Positions 52,715 to 61,201 are shown, counted from the first letter of the stretch. The stretch: 64,000 nt of DNA from Candidatus Nitrosacidococcus tergens (GCF_902810445.1 NZ_LR778175.1:876501-940500), one strand, 5' to 3'. The notes: generated by a model from the letters alone, not told the origin. Program-made: numbers and translations.

Positions 52715-54550
52715 TTAATCAGAGAAAGTATGTAAAAAACAAATAAGAGACCAGCTGGGTAGAATATGGGTTTTAATTACTTCATCTAAATACTCGGCAG
52801 TAGAAAAAATAGCTTGATTAGGAAGGGTTTTTGGCAATTGAATAGCAGTTTCTCCTAAATTTATAAATACAATTAATTGGGAGCAATCTTTAAACTGCCA
52901 AGTAACACATAACCCATTCTCAGCTAAGAAGGTGTAGGTTCCATTGGTTGAAATCATTTGGCTTAGTTTAGGTTTAATCACTTCATGGCGTAACATTAAT
53001 AAGTGCTTAAATAAACTTAACCAGGCCTCTCCCTCATTACTTTCAGGTTCTTTCCAATTAAGCTTGCTATTTTGGAATGCAACAGGTTTTGTTGGATCCG
53101 GGATTCGCTCTAAGGTTTCTGGATCTTTAAAATCAGGAAATGCAGCAAACTCTCGCTTTCGTCCTTCCCGTACATTCTCTGATAACTCATCACCAAAATT
53201 GCAGAAAAATAAAAAAGGTTGCTTAGATCCCCACTCTTGCCCCATAAATAGCATAGGCGGAAATGGTGCAAGTAATATAAGTGCTGTTAACATTTTTATC
53301 TTCCTATCATCGGCTAAGGTATTAATCCGATCTCCAAAAGCACGATTTCCTATTTGATCATGGTTTTGTAAAAAAGAAATAAAAGCACCTGGCGGCAAGT
53401 CTTTACTCGATTCTCCTCTAGGTTGATTTTTTCTAAAATGGGATATTTCGCCCTGATAACCAAACCCTTGACTCAAGCATTTTGCTAAATGAGTAGTAGG
53501 ACGATCTGCATAATCCACATAATACCCTGTCTTTTCTTGGGTGGCTAAGATATGCAGAATATGATGAATATCATCATTCCATTGAGCCACATACCATTTA
53601 GGCTGATTCTTTCTATTACGAATCAAGTAATGCGCTTCATTACTATCATTTTCAAGAATGAGGTGAATATGCCGATCAGAATCAATCGTACGATAAACTG
53701 TTTCGGCTAATTCCTTAAGAATATGATGATCGGAATGATCATAAATAGCATGAACCGCATCTAACCTAAGACCATCAAATTGGTATTCTAGTAGCCAAAA
53801 TAATGCATTGTTAATAAAGAACTGCCGAACCCAATCAGCATTTTCCTGATCGTAGTTAATAGCTGCCCCCCAAGGGGTATGATATTTTTCAGTAAAAAAA
53901 TCTGGGGCATACTGATGTAGATAATTTCCTTCCGGTCCAAAGTGATTGTAAACCACATCTAAAAACACCATTAAGCCATAGCGATGTGCTGCTTGAATTA
54001 GGGATTTCAGATCCTCAGGAGTTCCATAACTATCATCCGGAGCAAATAAATAAACCCCATCATAGCCCCAATTCCAGTGTCCCGGGAAATCAGCAATAGG
54101 CATAATTTCTAAAGCGGTAATACCTAACTCTATTAAGTAAGGAATTTTTGCCTCAAGTGCTTTAAAAGTACCCTCTGGGGTAAAGGCACCCACATGTGCT
54201 TCATAAATAACCACCTCCTCCCAAGGCCTGCCTTTCCATTTTTCATTGCTCCATTGAAATTTCTCTGGATTTATTACTTGGCTAAACCCATGAATATCTT
54301 GAGGCTGAAACCTGGAAGCAGGGTCAGGGACAACCGAGGCATCATTTATCCTATATCTATATAGAGTTCCCTCGGTTGCTTGATTCGTCTCTAGCTCAAA
54401 CCAGCCCTCACTTTGTGAAGTCATTTCAAGCGAGCTGGCATCTTCTCCTAGTAATAGGGTTACTTTCTGGGCAGAAGGTGCCCAAAGGCGAAAACGAACA
54501 CCTTTTGGAGTTAATTCGGCACCAAAAGGCATATGATGGTAGTACTGCAT
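52715..54550 (-). CDS. treZ: Malto-oligosyltrehalose trehalohydrolase
   Basis: Releases trehalose from the TreY product. The 611-aa protein has an N-terminal CBM48/E-set domain (TPKGVRFRLWAPSAQKVTLL) and a GH13 core: ALEIMPIADFPGHWNWGYDG, DGLRLDAVHAIYD with the nucleophile Asp, LILENDSNE with the Glu, and FLQNHDQIGNRAFG with the third acid. ATG start. Paired with treY; treX and glycogen genes are absent here, so maltodextrin supply must come from elsewhere. It lies divergently, or after a small gap, from the hsdM remnant. Confidence 0.96.
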   Translation of the reverse strand: MQYYHHMPFGAELTPKGVRFRLWAPSAQKVTLLLGEDASSLEMTSQSEGWFELETNQATEGTLYRYRINDASVVPDPASRFQPQDIHGFSQVINPEKFQWSNEKWKGRPWEEVVIYEAHVGAFTPEGTFKALEAKIPYLIELGITALEIMPIADFPGHWNWGYDGVYLFAPDDSYGTPEDLKSLIQAAHRYGLMVFLDVVYNHFGPEGNYLHQYAPDFFTEKYHTPWGAAINYDQENADWVRQFFINNALFWLLEYQFDGLRLDAVHAIYDHSDHHILKELAETVYRTIDSDRHIHLILENDSNEAHYLIRNRKNQPKWYVAQWNDDIHHILHILATQEKTGYYVDYADRPTTHLAKCLSQGFGYQGEISHFRKNQPRGESSKDLPPGAFISFLQNHDQIGNRAFGDRINTLADDRKIKMLTALILLAPFPPMLFMGQEWGSKQPFLFFCNFGDELSENVREGRKREFAAFPDFKDPETLERIPDPTKPVAFQNSKLNWKEPESNEGEAWLSLFKHLLMLRHEVIKPKLSQMISTNGTYTFLAENGLCVTWQFKDCSQLIVFINLGETAIQLPKTLPNQAIFSTAEYLDEVIKTHILPSWSLICFLHTFSD

Positions 54551-54716
54551 TTTTAATACTCTATCTAAACCAACTTAGATAATTGTAACAGAGATAAGAT
54601 GCTCTCACGGTACCAAATATAGAAATAGCAGATAGATTAATGGAATTATTACATGGCTCTACCAAATAATCTTTAAGATAGTTTCTTTCTGAAATAAATA
54701 AACAAAACAAAATACT

Positions 54717-54881
54717 ATGGCAATAAAAAAATCAGAACTATACAGCTCTCTTCGGACATCTTGCGATAAGCTGCGTGGAGAGATGGATACTACCCAGTAT
54801 AAGGACTACGTCCTGACTCTACCTTTATTGTTTGTAAAATACATTTCAGATAAATACAAAGACGATCCCTATGCTGCAATT
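54717..54881 (+). pseudogene. Remnant of a type I restriction methylase gene (hsdM)
   Basis: The first 55 codons read as the conserved HsdM N-terminus: MAIKKSELYSSLRTSCDKLR, then DTTQYKDYVLTLPLLFVKYI and SDKYKDDPYAAI. The typical HsdM reads LTLLFVKY, so LP has been inserted. After about 54881 homology ends, and the frame runs on into unrelated sequence until 55160, through the 3' part of tRNA-Leu on the other strand. No rest of hsdM, hsdS or hsdR is seen. It lies on the 3' side of a tRNA cluster, a common spot for integration. Confidence 0.75.
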
Positions 54882-55014
54882 TACGTAGCGCGTTATGCGA
54901 GGAATCTATTCAAGAATATAAACAAGATGGTTAAAGTAAAGGAAAATTTAATCTACCTAGTAATTTTAGAGCAGATTTTTAAAGACAGGTGTACCTATGA
55001 TTGCTTATTTCATG

Positions 55015-55341
55015 TGGTGCCCGAGGCCGGAATCGAACCGGCACGGGGTTTCCCCCAAGGGATTTTCATACCTACTACAGTTTTCACTGCTATATATCTT
55101 AAATTCGATATATATTTGTGGCTTGGACTTTCTCTTTACCCTGCTATGTTGCTTTCATAGTTTAGGTAGGAGCCGTCAAGTCTCTACACTTTCCTTTTTA
55201 AAAAAAGGCTTAGCTCGGGATTACCACCATCTATGTTATGCTGAGGTTTCCCCGAATTTGACTCCATTCACACTAGATGTTTCCATTCTAGGTGCTCAAA
55301 TTTATTAAGTCCCTTGCGTCTACCTATTTCGCCACCCGGGC
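55015..55341 (-). tRNA. tRNA-Leu (UAA), interrupted by a group I intron
   Basis: Exon 1 (55341-55307) holds GCCCGGG, the D-arm GCGAAATAGGTAGACGC and the 5' half of the anticodon stem, AAGGGACTT. Exon 2 (55066-55015) begins AAAATCCCTT, then the variable arm GGGGGAAACCCC, TTCGATT and CTCGGGCACCA. Joined, the stem AGGGA / TCCCT encloses CTTAAAA, giving anticodon UAA. The spliced tRNA is 87 nt with encoded CCA. All stems pair, with one G-U pair in the acceptor, so a functional gene is likely. Its place after tRNA-Gly and tRNA-Cys downstream of uvrC-pgsA matches leuZ of E. coli. Confidence 0.95.
55067..55306 (-). ncRNA. Group I self-splicing intron in tRNA-Leu(UAA)
   Basis: A 240-nt intron between U34 and A35 of the anticodon, the position of the cyanobacterial and plastid tRNA-Leu introns. 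The 5' exon end CUU can pair with intron GAG (55297-55295), leaving the U-G splice-site pair, and the intron ends in G (55067). Core elements: P, AAATTCGGGGAAACC (55259-55245); Q, AATCCCGAGC (55222-55213); R, GTGTAGAGACTTGACGG (55189-55173); S, AAGAGAAAGTCC (55136-55125). P4 (TCGGG / CCCGA) and P7 (GACT / AGTC) pair. A P6-type hairpin CCTTTTT / AAAAAGG and P8-type CTATG / CATAG are also seen. There is no endonuclease ORF. IC3 subgroup is inferred from its resemblance to the cyanobacterial intron. Confidence 0.93.
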
Positions 55342-55351
55342 TTGAAATAAT

Positions 55352-55425
55352 TGGAGGCTGGGGTCGGATTTGAACCGGCGTCCACGGCTTTGCAGGCCGC
55401 TGCATAACCCCTCTGCCACCCAGCC
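55352..55425 (-). tRNA. tRNA-Cys (GCA)
   Basis: Acceptor GGCTGGG pairs with CCCAGCC, discriminator U, encoded CCA. The anticodon loop CTGCAAA gives GCA, with stem ...CGGC / GCCG. The T-loop TTCAAAT is normal. 74 nt with CCA. Second of the three tRNAs in the array, 10 nt before tRNA-Leu(UAA) and 35 nt after tRNA-Gly. Confidence 0.97.
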
Positions 55426-55460
55426 TAATCCATTGGCCTAATCAACATATACGATATAAC

Positions 55461-55536
<76 letters not shown>

Positions 55537-55551
55537 CTCTTAAAGATAGAT

Positions 55552-55579
55552 ATTCTATCAGTGGGTACAGCTATGTCAA
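55552..55579 (-). promoter_or_regulatory. Promoter of the tRNA-Gly-Cys-Leu array
   Basis: On the minus strand TTGACA (55579-55574) is a perfect -35 box and TAGAAT (55557-55552) a near-consensus -10 box, with a 16-nt spacer. The first tRNA starts 15 nt after the -10. The promoter lies in the 53 nt between the pgsA stop and tRNA-Gly, so the array can be transcribed on its own. Confidence 0.8.
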
Positions 55580-55589
55580 CTGATATAAA

Positions 55590-56153
55590 CTAATAATCCC
55601 CAGTTCGTACTAGTGCTGTCCAAGCTGCATTAAGGTATATTAACATAGAACCTAAGGTAAGAATAGCAGCTATATACAATAACATTAACCCAATATCCCA
55701 TACTGAGATAGATCCTACTGAATTTCGATACAAAAGTAGGGAAATTGCAACCATTTGAAAGGTAGTTTTAAATTTCCCTAGCTTAGAGACGGCAACTGTA
55801 TCACGCATTCCAATGCCAGCCATCCATTCACGTAAAGCAGAGACTAAAATTTCTCTACCTACAATAATCATGACTGAAATTGCCATAAGGGTAGAAGGAT
55901 AACTTTGTAAAAGCAATATCAGGGATACCACCACAATAAGTTTATCCGCTACTGGATCCAAAAAAGCACCAAAAGATGAAGTCTGTTGCCATTTTCTTGC
56001 TAAATAGCCATCTAACCAATCTGTAATCGCAGCAAAAATAAACAATGCAGCACAAATCTCCCGAGTATCAGGAAGATAAAAAATAACCACCAAAGCTGGA
56101 ATAGCAATAAGACGAAGAATGGTGATTACATTAGGAATTGTATAGATAGGCAT
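55590..56153 (-). CDS. pgsA: CDP-diacylglycerol--glycerol-3-phosphate 3-phosphatidyltransferase
   Basis: Makes phosphatidylglycerol phosphate in the inner membrane, 187 aa. The CDP-alcohol phosphatidyltransferase motif is in DWLDGYLARKWQ and SFGAFLDPVADK (DG, AR, G, D and D positions). Several hydrophobic helices follow, and the N-terminus IPNVITILRLIAIPALVV is conserved. It lies 89 nt after uvrC, an E. coli-like order, and just before the tRNA array. Confidence 0.96.
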   Translation of the reverse strand: MPIYTIPNVITILRLIAIPALVVIFYLPDTREICAALFIFAAITDWLDGYLARKWQQTSSFGAFLDPVADKLIVVVSLILLLQSYPSTLMAISVMIIVGREILVSALREWMAGIGMRDTVAVSKLGKFKTTFQMVAISLLLYRNSVGSISVWDIGLMLLYIAAILTLGSMLIYLNAAWTALVRTGDY

Positions 56154-56242
56154 ATATATATAGCATTTTTCACTTGTGAAAATGAATAAGTATTTTATAA
56201 CTATAGAATATTACTCATTTTAGGGTTAAATAATATCATTAA

Positions 56243-58075
56243 TTAACCTCTATTGTGAAAGTAGTTATAAATACGATGAGCAAGATTTTCACCTATCCCT
56301 TTCACTTGAGTTAAATCTTCAATTTTTAGTTTAGAAATTTCTTGCACTCCCCCAAACTGAGCAAATAATTTTTGACGACGTGATACTCCTAGCCCAGAAA
56401 TATATTTTTCTAAAAAAGTGTGATTGTATTTTTTAAGGCTACGTTTGCGGTGATGAGTAATTGCAAAGCGATGTGCTTCATTACGAATATGTTGTAATAA
56501 GTGCAACGCTTTAGAATCAGAGAGAAGTTTTATAGGGGTTTTATCTAAAAAAAATAAGGTTTCTTCCCCTTCTTTACGTTCAACTCCTTTAGCAATACCT
56601 AGTATATTAATTTGAGATAGTCCTATCTCTGCTAAACTGGCAGCAGCACAGCTTAGCTGTCCTTTACCTCCATCTACAATTAGTAGATCAGGAAGTACTT
56701 TATTTTCTTTTTTTGCTCTTGAATAGTGTCGAGTAAGTGCTTGTTTCATCGCACCATAGTCATCACCAGCAGTAACATTACTGATATTGAACTGACGATA
56801 GCGAGCTTTATCCGGGGATCCAGAATCAAATACAACACAAGAGGCTGTTGTTTCTCCTCCTTGGGTATGGCTAATATCAAAACATTCAATTTTTTTAGGA
56901 AGTATGGGCAATTGAAGTAGTTTCTGTAAATCTCCGAGGGAGGTAAAAGCATTTCCCTTTTTAATCAACCGTTGTTCTATACGATTCTCTGCATTAGCCA
57001 ATGCCATAGTAACCCACTTTACTTTTGGACCTCGAGTAGGCGTAAGTAATTTAACGCTACTTCCTTTCTTGTTACTAAGTATCTCAGAGAGTAACTCTTT
57101 ATCCTTAAGCTCATGACTTAATATAAGGGTAGCAGGAATATCTTGCTCAAGTTTTAAGTAATGCTGTGAAATGAATGCAGCTATAAATTCTTGTGAGGTA
57201 GTTTCTCCTTGAAACTTAGGAAAAAAAGCCTTATCCCCTAAATTATGTCCACCTCTAATAAAAAAAACATCGATACAGGCAATATCCTGCTTGATTATTA
57301 CACTGATAATATCGAAATCTATACCCAACTTACTATCAATATACTGCGGTCCTTGGGTTTTTTTTAAACTAGCGATTTGATTTCGATAATGGGCCGCCTG
57401 CTCAAAATGTAGCGTTTGTACACTTTTTTTCATTTTTACTTCAAGTGAATCAATGATTTCTTTACTTTTTCCACTTAGAAATAAAGTAATAAGATGAATA
57501 TCTTCTTGATAATCCTTCTCGCTGATGAATCCTACACATGGGGCAGTACAACGTTTAATTTGATATTCTAAGCAAGGTCGAGTACGGTTGTTAAAAGTAG
57601 TATCAGTGCATTGCCGTACAAGGAATATTTCCTGTAATAGCGTGATTGTTTCCCGTGCGGCATTTGCATGGGGATAGGGACCAAAGTATTGACCAAGAGA
57701 GTAATCTATTTTACGACTGAGGGTAAGTTTAGGAAACTTATCCTTGGAAATAAAAATATAGGGATAACTCTTATCATCCCTAAGTAATATATTATAGTGG
57801 GGCTGTAATGCTTTAATTAAGTTATTTTCTAAGATCAGTGCTTCACTTTCACTATGAGTAATGATGACCTCAATACTATTAATTTGGCTAATAAGTACAC
57901 TATTCTTAGACGTTAAATTACCCTTTATAAAATAGCTGCTTACCCGATTTTTTAAATTTTTAGCCTTACCTACGTATAATACCTCTCCGCTTTTATGTAA
58001 CATTTTATAAACGCCCGGAGAGGTAGTCAGATGCTTTAAAAAATGAGAAATATCAAACGATGCATCATTTTCCAT
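56243..58075 (-). CDS. uvrC: Excinuclease ABC subunit C
   Basis: Nucleotide excision repair endonuclease making both incisions with UvrB, 610 aa as in E. coli. The N-terminal GIY-YIG domain is SPGVYKMLHKSGEVLYVGKA. Four cysteine-region residues follow (VRQC, RPCLE, RCTAPCVG), then a UVR motif. The C-terminal RNase H-like nuclease domain has IECFDISHTQGGETTASCVV and DLLIVDGGKGQL. Ends in a helix-hairpin-helix (VKGIGENLAHRIYNYF). Start ATG 58075. No uvrY/gacA is next to it. Confidence 0.97.
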   Translation of the reverse strand: MENDASFDISHFLKHLTTSPGVYKMLHKSGEVLYVGKAKNLKNRVSSYFIKGNLTSKNSVLISQINSIEVIITHSESEALILENNLIKALQPHYNILLRDDKSYPYIFISKDKFPKLTLSRKIDYSLGQYFGPYPHANAARETITLLQEIFLVRQCTDTTFNNRTRPCLEYQIKRCTAPCVGFISEKDYQEDIHLITLFLSGKSKEIIDSLEVKMKKSVQTLHFEQAAHYRNQIASLKKTQGPQYIDSKLGIDFDIISVIIKQDIACIDVFFIRGGHNLGDKAFFPKFQGETTSQEFIAAFISQHYLKLEQDIPATLILSHELKDKELLSEILSNKKGSSVKLLTPTRGPKVKWVTMALANAENRIEQRLIKKGNAFTSLGDLQKLLQLPILPKKIECFDISHTQGGETTASCVVFDSGSPDKARYRQFNISNVTAGDDYGAMKQALTRHYSRAKKENKVLPDLLIVDGGKGQLSCAAASLAEIGLSQINILGIAKGVERKEGEETLFFLDKTPIKLLSDSKALHLLQHIRNEAHRFAITHHRKRSLKKYNHTFLEKYISGLGVSRRQKLFAQFGGVQEISKLKIEDLTQVKGIGENLAHRIYNYFHNRG

Positions 58076-58106
58076 AATTACTCAAAGAGCTAAAGCTCGA
58101 TGAATA

Positions 58107-58652
58107 TTAGATCTCCTCAACATGTTCATCTTCGGATGGTGGTGGATATTTTCTATTAATAATTATTAACGATGAATAATGCACAAGGATAAAAAGTAAA
58201 ATAGCAATAGATAATCCCATCGTAAAAATTACAGGGTAAGGCATTCCTACCATGGTTTCTAATATTTCTTCCTTTTTAGAAGATTTTTTAGCAGCATAGG
58301 AAGGAAGATATTTAGCAATTAATTCATCTCGTTGTGCATCGAGATTATCTAAGACGCCGCTAAGCTTATCAACCTGATCTGTGTCTGATCCAATTTTAGC
58401 TTCAAGCAGCTGAAGATAAACTTTGCGTGTATCTTTTTGTATTTCCTCATATAAAACCCGATCGGCTAGGTGCATCCGCTCTTTTACTGTATTAACTGGA
58501 GATTTCTCTCTGGTGTGTATTAAAGCTAACCAACTGCCAGTAAATATTGCTGTACCTATAATGGCAATGATTGAAGGAATAATAACTAGCCATGCTTTTC
58601 TTATTCCATCTAAATGGGCACTACTGATTTCTTTCTTACTATCGTTGCTCAT
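58107..58652 (-). CDS. Two-pass membrane protein of unknown function
   Basis: A 181-aa protein with two hydrophobic segments: AWLVIIPSIIAIIGTAIFTG near residue 22 and PVIFTMGLSIAILLFILVHY near residue 140. Between them lies a helical, charged stretch of about 95 residues that could be a coiled coil (RVLYEEIQKDTRKVYLQLLE). The C-terminus is acidic (PPPSEDEHVEEI). It sits 31 nt upstream of uvrC and is perhaps cotranscribed with it. I recognise no domain. Confidence 0.72.
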   Translation of the reverse strand: MSNDSKKEISSAHLDGIRKAWLVIIPSIIAIIGTAIFTGSWLALIHTREKSPVNTVKERMHLADRVLYEEIQKDTRKVYLQLLEAKIGSDTDQVDKLSGVLDNLDAQRDELIAKYLPSYAAKKSSKKEEILETMVGMPYPVIFTMGLSIAILLFILVHYSSLIIINRKYPPPSEDEHVEEI

Positions 58653-58860
58653 CTACTTGTTATCCTATCTAAACTCAAGAAAGGGGTTACAAAAAATTCG
58701 ATAGCTATTTAAAACTAGCTAAATAAATACATCATTAGATGACTAACATAGTATAAATCCATTTTTTTAGCTTATAAAAAATTAATTTTTTATTTATTTT
58801 CCTAACAGAGTTCTTTACTATATCTGCCTATTGATCTGCTTTAAATAAGAGCTATCTGGT

Positions 58861-59817
58861 ATGAAAGGGAAAAAAAAGAATTTAGATTTTATTTTTAAAC
58901 TCTTAAGAAGAAACTATAAACGCAGTCCCCTTGTTCTTAGTTTACTCATAAAAATTATTCCTAATCTTTTTACACTTGAAAAACGCTATCCTCGTCTTTT
59001 TTTCCCCTTAATACTTTTAATCCTAGGTGGATTATATGGATATGAGTTATATGCCCGTTCCCAAATGATATATATGGGTATCCCTAAAGTCTTAGATAAG
59101 ACATCTCCCTATACATGGACTCGTATCTTTCGTAATCATGGCTATATAGTGGGTTATTCAGATCTTCGAGGCAATCCTCTCTGGGTAAGCTATTTATTAA
59201 AACCGGTATCGGAAAATACCCCTTCTTATAAACGTCCTCCTAGATTTAGCTCAGACTGGCGTAATTTCTACCTTACAGATCATGATTCATATACAGGGAG
59301 TGGTTATGATCGAGGACATATGGCACCGAATTATGCAATTAGTCATATCTATGGACAAATAGGACAGTTAGATACTTTCAAAATCACTAATATCACACCC
59401 CAAACTAAAAACTTGAATGAAAAGCTCTGGGAGCGGTTAGAAGAGGTAGGGATTAATCACTTTGCCAAACAATTTGGCGAAGTACGGGTATTTACTGGCC
59501 CTATTTTTGGAGATAATCCCCAGCGACTTAAATCCTCTTTTTTAATACAAGTTCCAGAGAGTTTTTACAAGATATATCTTGTTCCACCTAAAGAAAAAGG
59601 TGAAATACCTAAAGTACTGGCATTTATCATGCCACAAAAAGTAAGAGGTAATGAGCCGCTAGATCGCTATCTTGTCAGTGTGGATGAGGTAGAAGAAAAA
59701 ACAGGATTTGATTTTTTTCATAAATTAGATGACCAGATAGAGCAAAAATTAGAAGCTGAAATTAATCCTAACCCTTGGGATTTGAAATCAGTATCTAAAC
59801 TACCCAGCCGCTATTAA
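58861..59817 (+). CDS. Membrane-anchored DNA/RNA non-specific endonuclease
   Basis: Serratia/NucA-type nuclease, 318 aa. A hydrophobic anchor (FPLILLILGGLYGYELYA) near residue 55 follows a basic cytoplasmic N-terminus, so the nuclease domain is probably periplasmic or external. The catalytic motif YDRGHMAPNYA (DRGH, catalytic His) lies near residue 150, and FKITNITPQTKNLNEKLW carries the metal-binding Asn. It is not a classical cleaved signal peptide. The gene has a 208-nt AT-rich upstream region; the SD is weak. Roles in nutrient scavenging or DNA uptake are possible. Confidence 0.9.
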   Translation: MKGKKKNLDFIFKLLRRNYKRSPLVLSLLIKIIPNLFTLEKRYPRLFFPLILLILGGLYGYELYARSQMIYMGIPKVLDKTSPYTWTRIFRNHGYIVGYSDLRGNPLWVSYLLKPVSENTPSYKRPPRFSSDWRNFYLTDHDSYTGSGYDRGHMAPNYAISHIYGQIGQLDTFKITNITPQTKNLNEKLWERLEEVGINHFAKQFGEVRVFTGPIFGDNPQRLKSSFLIQVPESFYKIYLVPPKEKGEIPKVLAFIMPQKVRGNEPLDRYLVSVDEVEEKTGFDFFHKLDDQIEQKLEAEINPNPWDLKSVSKLPSRY

Positions 59818-59849
59818 TTGATAAAATATAAAATAATGGAGCGTAATGC

Positions 59850-60491
59850 GTGATTAACAATAAAAGAAATTTTGCGATAAGCATTATTACAATTTTCTGC
59901 TTATTAAACAGTCCAATACTATTAGCGGAGGAAGAACTGGTTCGAACCAGTTGGTTTGGTGGTCCTGTTTATGATGGCGATCCAGATCTAAGTATCAGTG
60001 CTGCACTTATTCAAGCAGGTGGAGGAGAAAAAAACTTTAGCTTTAAAAAAGCACTAGTATCTATGCTAGGAGAGAAAGCAGTTAATCAAGAAGTGATAAA
60101 ATTAACTGAAAAGCATGGAACAAAGATGATTAATAGCTGGATGACTGGAATGGATTTTGCGGTTAATTCTGCAATTAAGCATATGAATGACCGTGGTATT
60201 AAATTTCCTGATGCTCCTACTAACATGACTGGAGTAGTTCTTGCTAAAACACTAATTAAGTCAGGTACTGCACCAGATGGTGCCTATTGGGGAGGGTGGA
60301 TGTTTGATAACATTATCCCCCATAGTATTCATAATCAAGTCATGATTGATATTGATAATAAACATGACTATAGATTCAATAAAGAACTACATTGTATCTT
60401 AAACTTAGCTATGTACGATGTTGCTCAATCTCTAGGTGAAACTCAAATTAAGTTATCTGCACTTGCTTCAAAGTACTGTACTGATGATTAG
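59850..60491 (+). CDS. Exported protein of unknown function
   Basis: A 213-aa protein with a signal peptide (FAISIITIFCLLNSPILLAEE, cut near residue 27). It starts at GTG with GGAG 8 nt upstream; the nearby ATG runs into a stop after three codons. The mature part is mostly helical: ALVSMLGEKAVNQEVIKLTE and WMTGMDFAVNSAIKHMNDRG, then a Gly/Trp-rich DGAYWGGWMFDNIIPHSIHN and two late cysteines. Helical globin-like proteins could look this way but no heme motif is certain. It lies between the nuclease and carbonic anhydrase genes, 32 and 57 nt away. Confidence 0.7.
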   Translation: MINNKRNFAISIITIFCLLNSPILLAEEELVRTSWFGGPVYDGDPDLSISAALIQAGGGEKNFSFKKALVSMLGEKAVNQEVIKLTEKHGTKMINSWMTGMDFAVNSAIKHMNDRGIKFPDAPTNMTGVVLAKTLIKSGTAPDGAYWGGWMFDNIIPHSIHNQVMIDIDNKHDYRFNKELHCILNLAMYDVAQSLGETQIKLSALASKYCTDD

Positions 60492-60548
60492 GTAATCTAT
60501 TATGATGATTAGGTAATTTAAGAACCCTGTGAAATATAAGGAGGCAAT

Positions 60549-61133
60549 ATGAGTGAAATTCAAAAAGAGGTACTTGCAGCTAATCAAAAATATGCGGCAA
60601 ATTTTGGTGAAAAAAGTAAATTGCCTATGCCTCCAGGGCGACACTTTGCTATTTTAACCTGCATGGATGCACGATTAGACCCAGCAAAATTTGCTGGCCT
60701 TTCCGAAGGAGATGCTCATGTAATCCGCAATGCTGGAGGAAGAGCCACTGATGATATTATCCGCTCTTTAGTAATTTCTTATAAATTACTAGGCACCTAT
60801 GAATGGTTTGTAGTGCACCACACAGACTGTGGTATGGAAGTATTTACTAATGAAATTATGACCGATCTTTTAGCCAAAAGTTTAGAGACTGCTGTCTTAG
60901 ATGAAAATGGTTGGAAAGATGTAGGTGTAAAGCCTGGAAGTTTGGAAGGTAAATATATTAATTGGCTCCCTATTGCTGATCAAGCTCAGAGCGTCTTTGA
61001 AGATGTACAGCGGATTCGCACACATCCACTAGTTCCTAGTCATATACCTATTTATGGTTATATTTATGATGTAAAATCAGGGAGACTCATAGAGGTACCT
61101 AAAGCAACAGAGATAGGTGCGGTACTTAAATAA
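60549..61133 (+). CDS. Beta-class carbonic anhydrase
   Basis: Reversible hydration of CO2 to bicarbonate by the zinc enzyme, 194 aa. Zinc ligands Cys38, His91 and Cys94 are seen in LTCMDARLD and VHHTDCGM, and the Asp40-Arg42 pair is in the same motif. HVIRNAGGRATDDIIRSL is the usual helix. No signal peptide, so cytoplasmic. A GGAGG SD precedes the ATG. An autotroph would use it to supply CO2 or bicarbonate, but carboxylase genes are not in the window. A terminator follows. Confidence 0.93.
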   Translation: MSEIQKEVLAANQKYAANFGEKSKLPMPPGRHFAILTCMDARLDPAKFAGLSEGDAHVIRNAGGRATDDIIRSLVISYKLLGTYEWFVVHHTDCGMEVFTNEIMTDLLAKSLETAVLDENGWKDVGVKPGSLEGKYINWLPIADQAQSVFEDVQRIRTHPLVPSHIPIYGYIYDVKSGRLIEVPKATEIGAVLK

Positions 61134-61155
61134 GAATTTGCAGGAAGAAAAAAGT

Positions 61156-61197
61156 AGTAGCCATTTTAAAACTAATAAAATAATAAAAATGGCTACT
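61156..61197. terminator. Bidirectional terminator between carbonic anhydrase and apaH
   Basis: AGTAGCCATTTT (61156-61167) and AAAATGGCTACT (61186-61197) form a perfect 12-bp stem, with an A-rich flank to the left and a T-rich flank to the right. It lies between two convergent genes, so it can end both transcripts. Confidence 0.8.
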
Positions 61198-61201
61198 TAT
61201 T

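Noticed and set aside
52944..53357. 137-codon plus-strand ORF within treZ
   Set aside because: Shadow of treZ in another frame, with no SD and no recognisable domain.
54882..55160. Rest of the hsdM-like ORF as coding
   Set aside because: Homology ends at about codon 55 and the frame runs through the tRNA gene.
54997..55308. Plus-strand ORF of about 100 codons over the tRNA-Leu region
   Set aside because: It lies antisense to the tRNA exons and the group I intron, with no SD or family match.
55015..55341. tRNA-Leu(UAA) as a broken pseudogene
   Set aside because: Both exons pair perfectly and the insert carries all group I core elements with the correct splice-site pair, so an intron explains it better.
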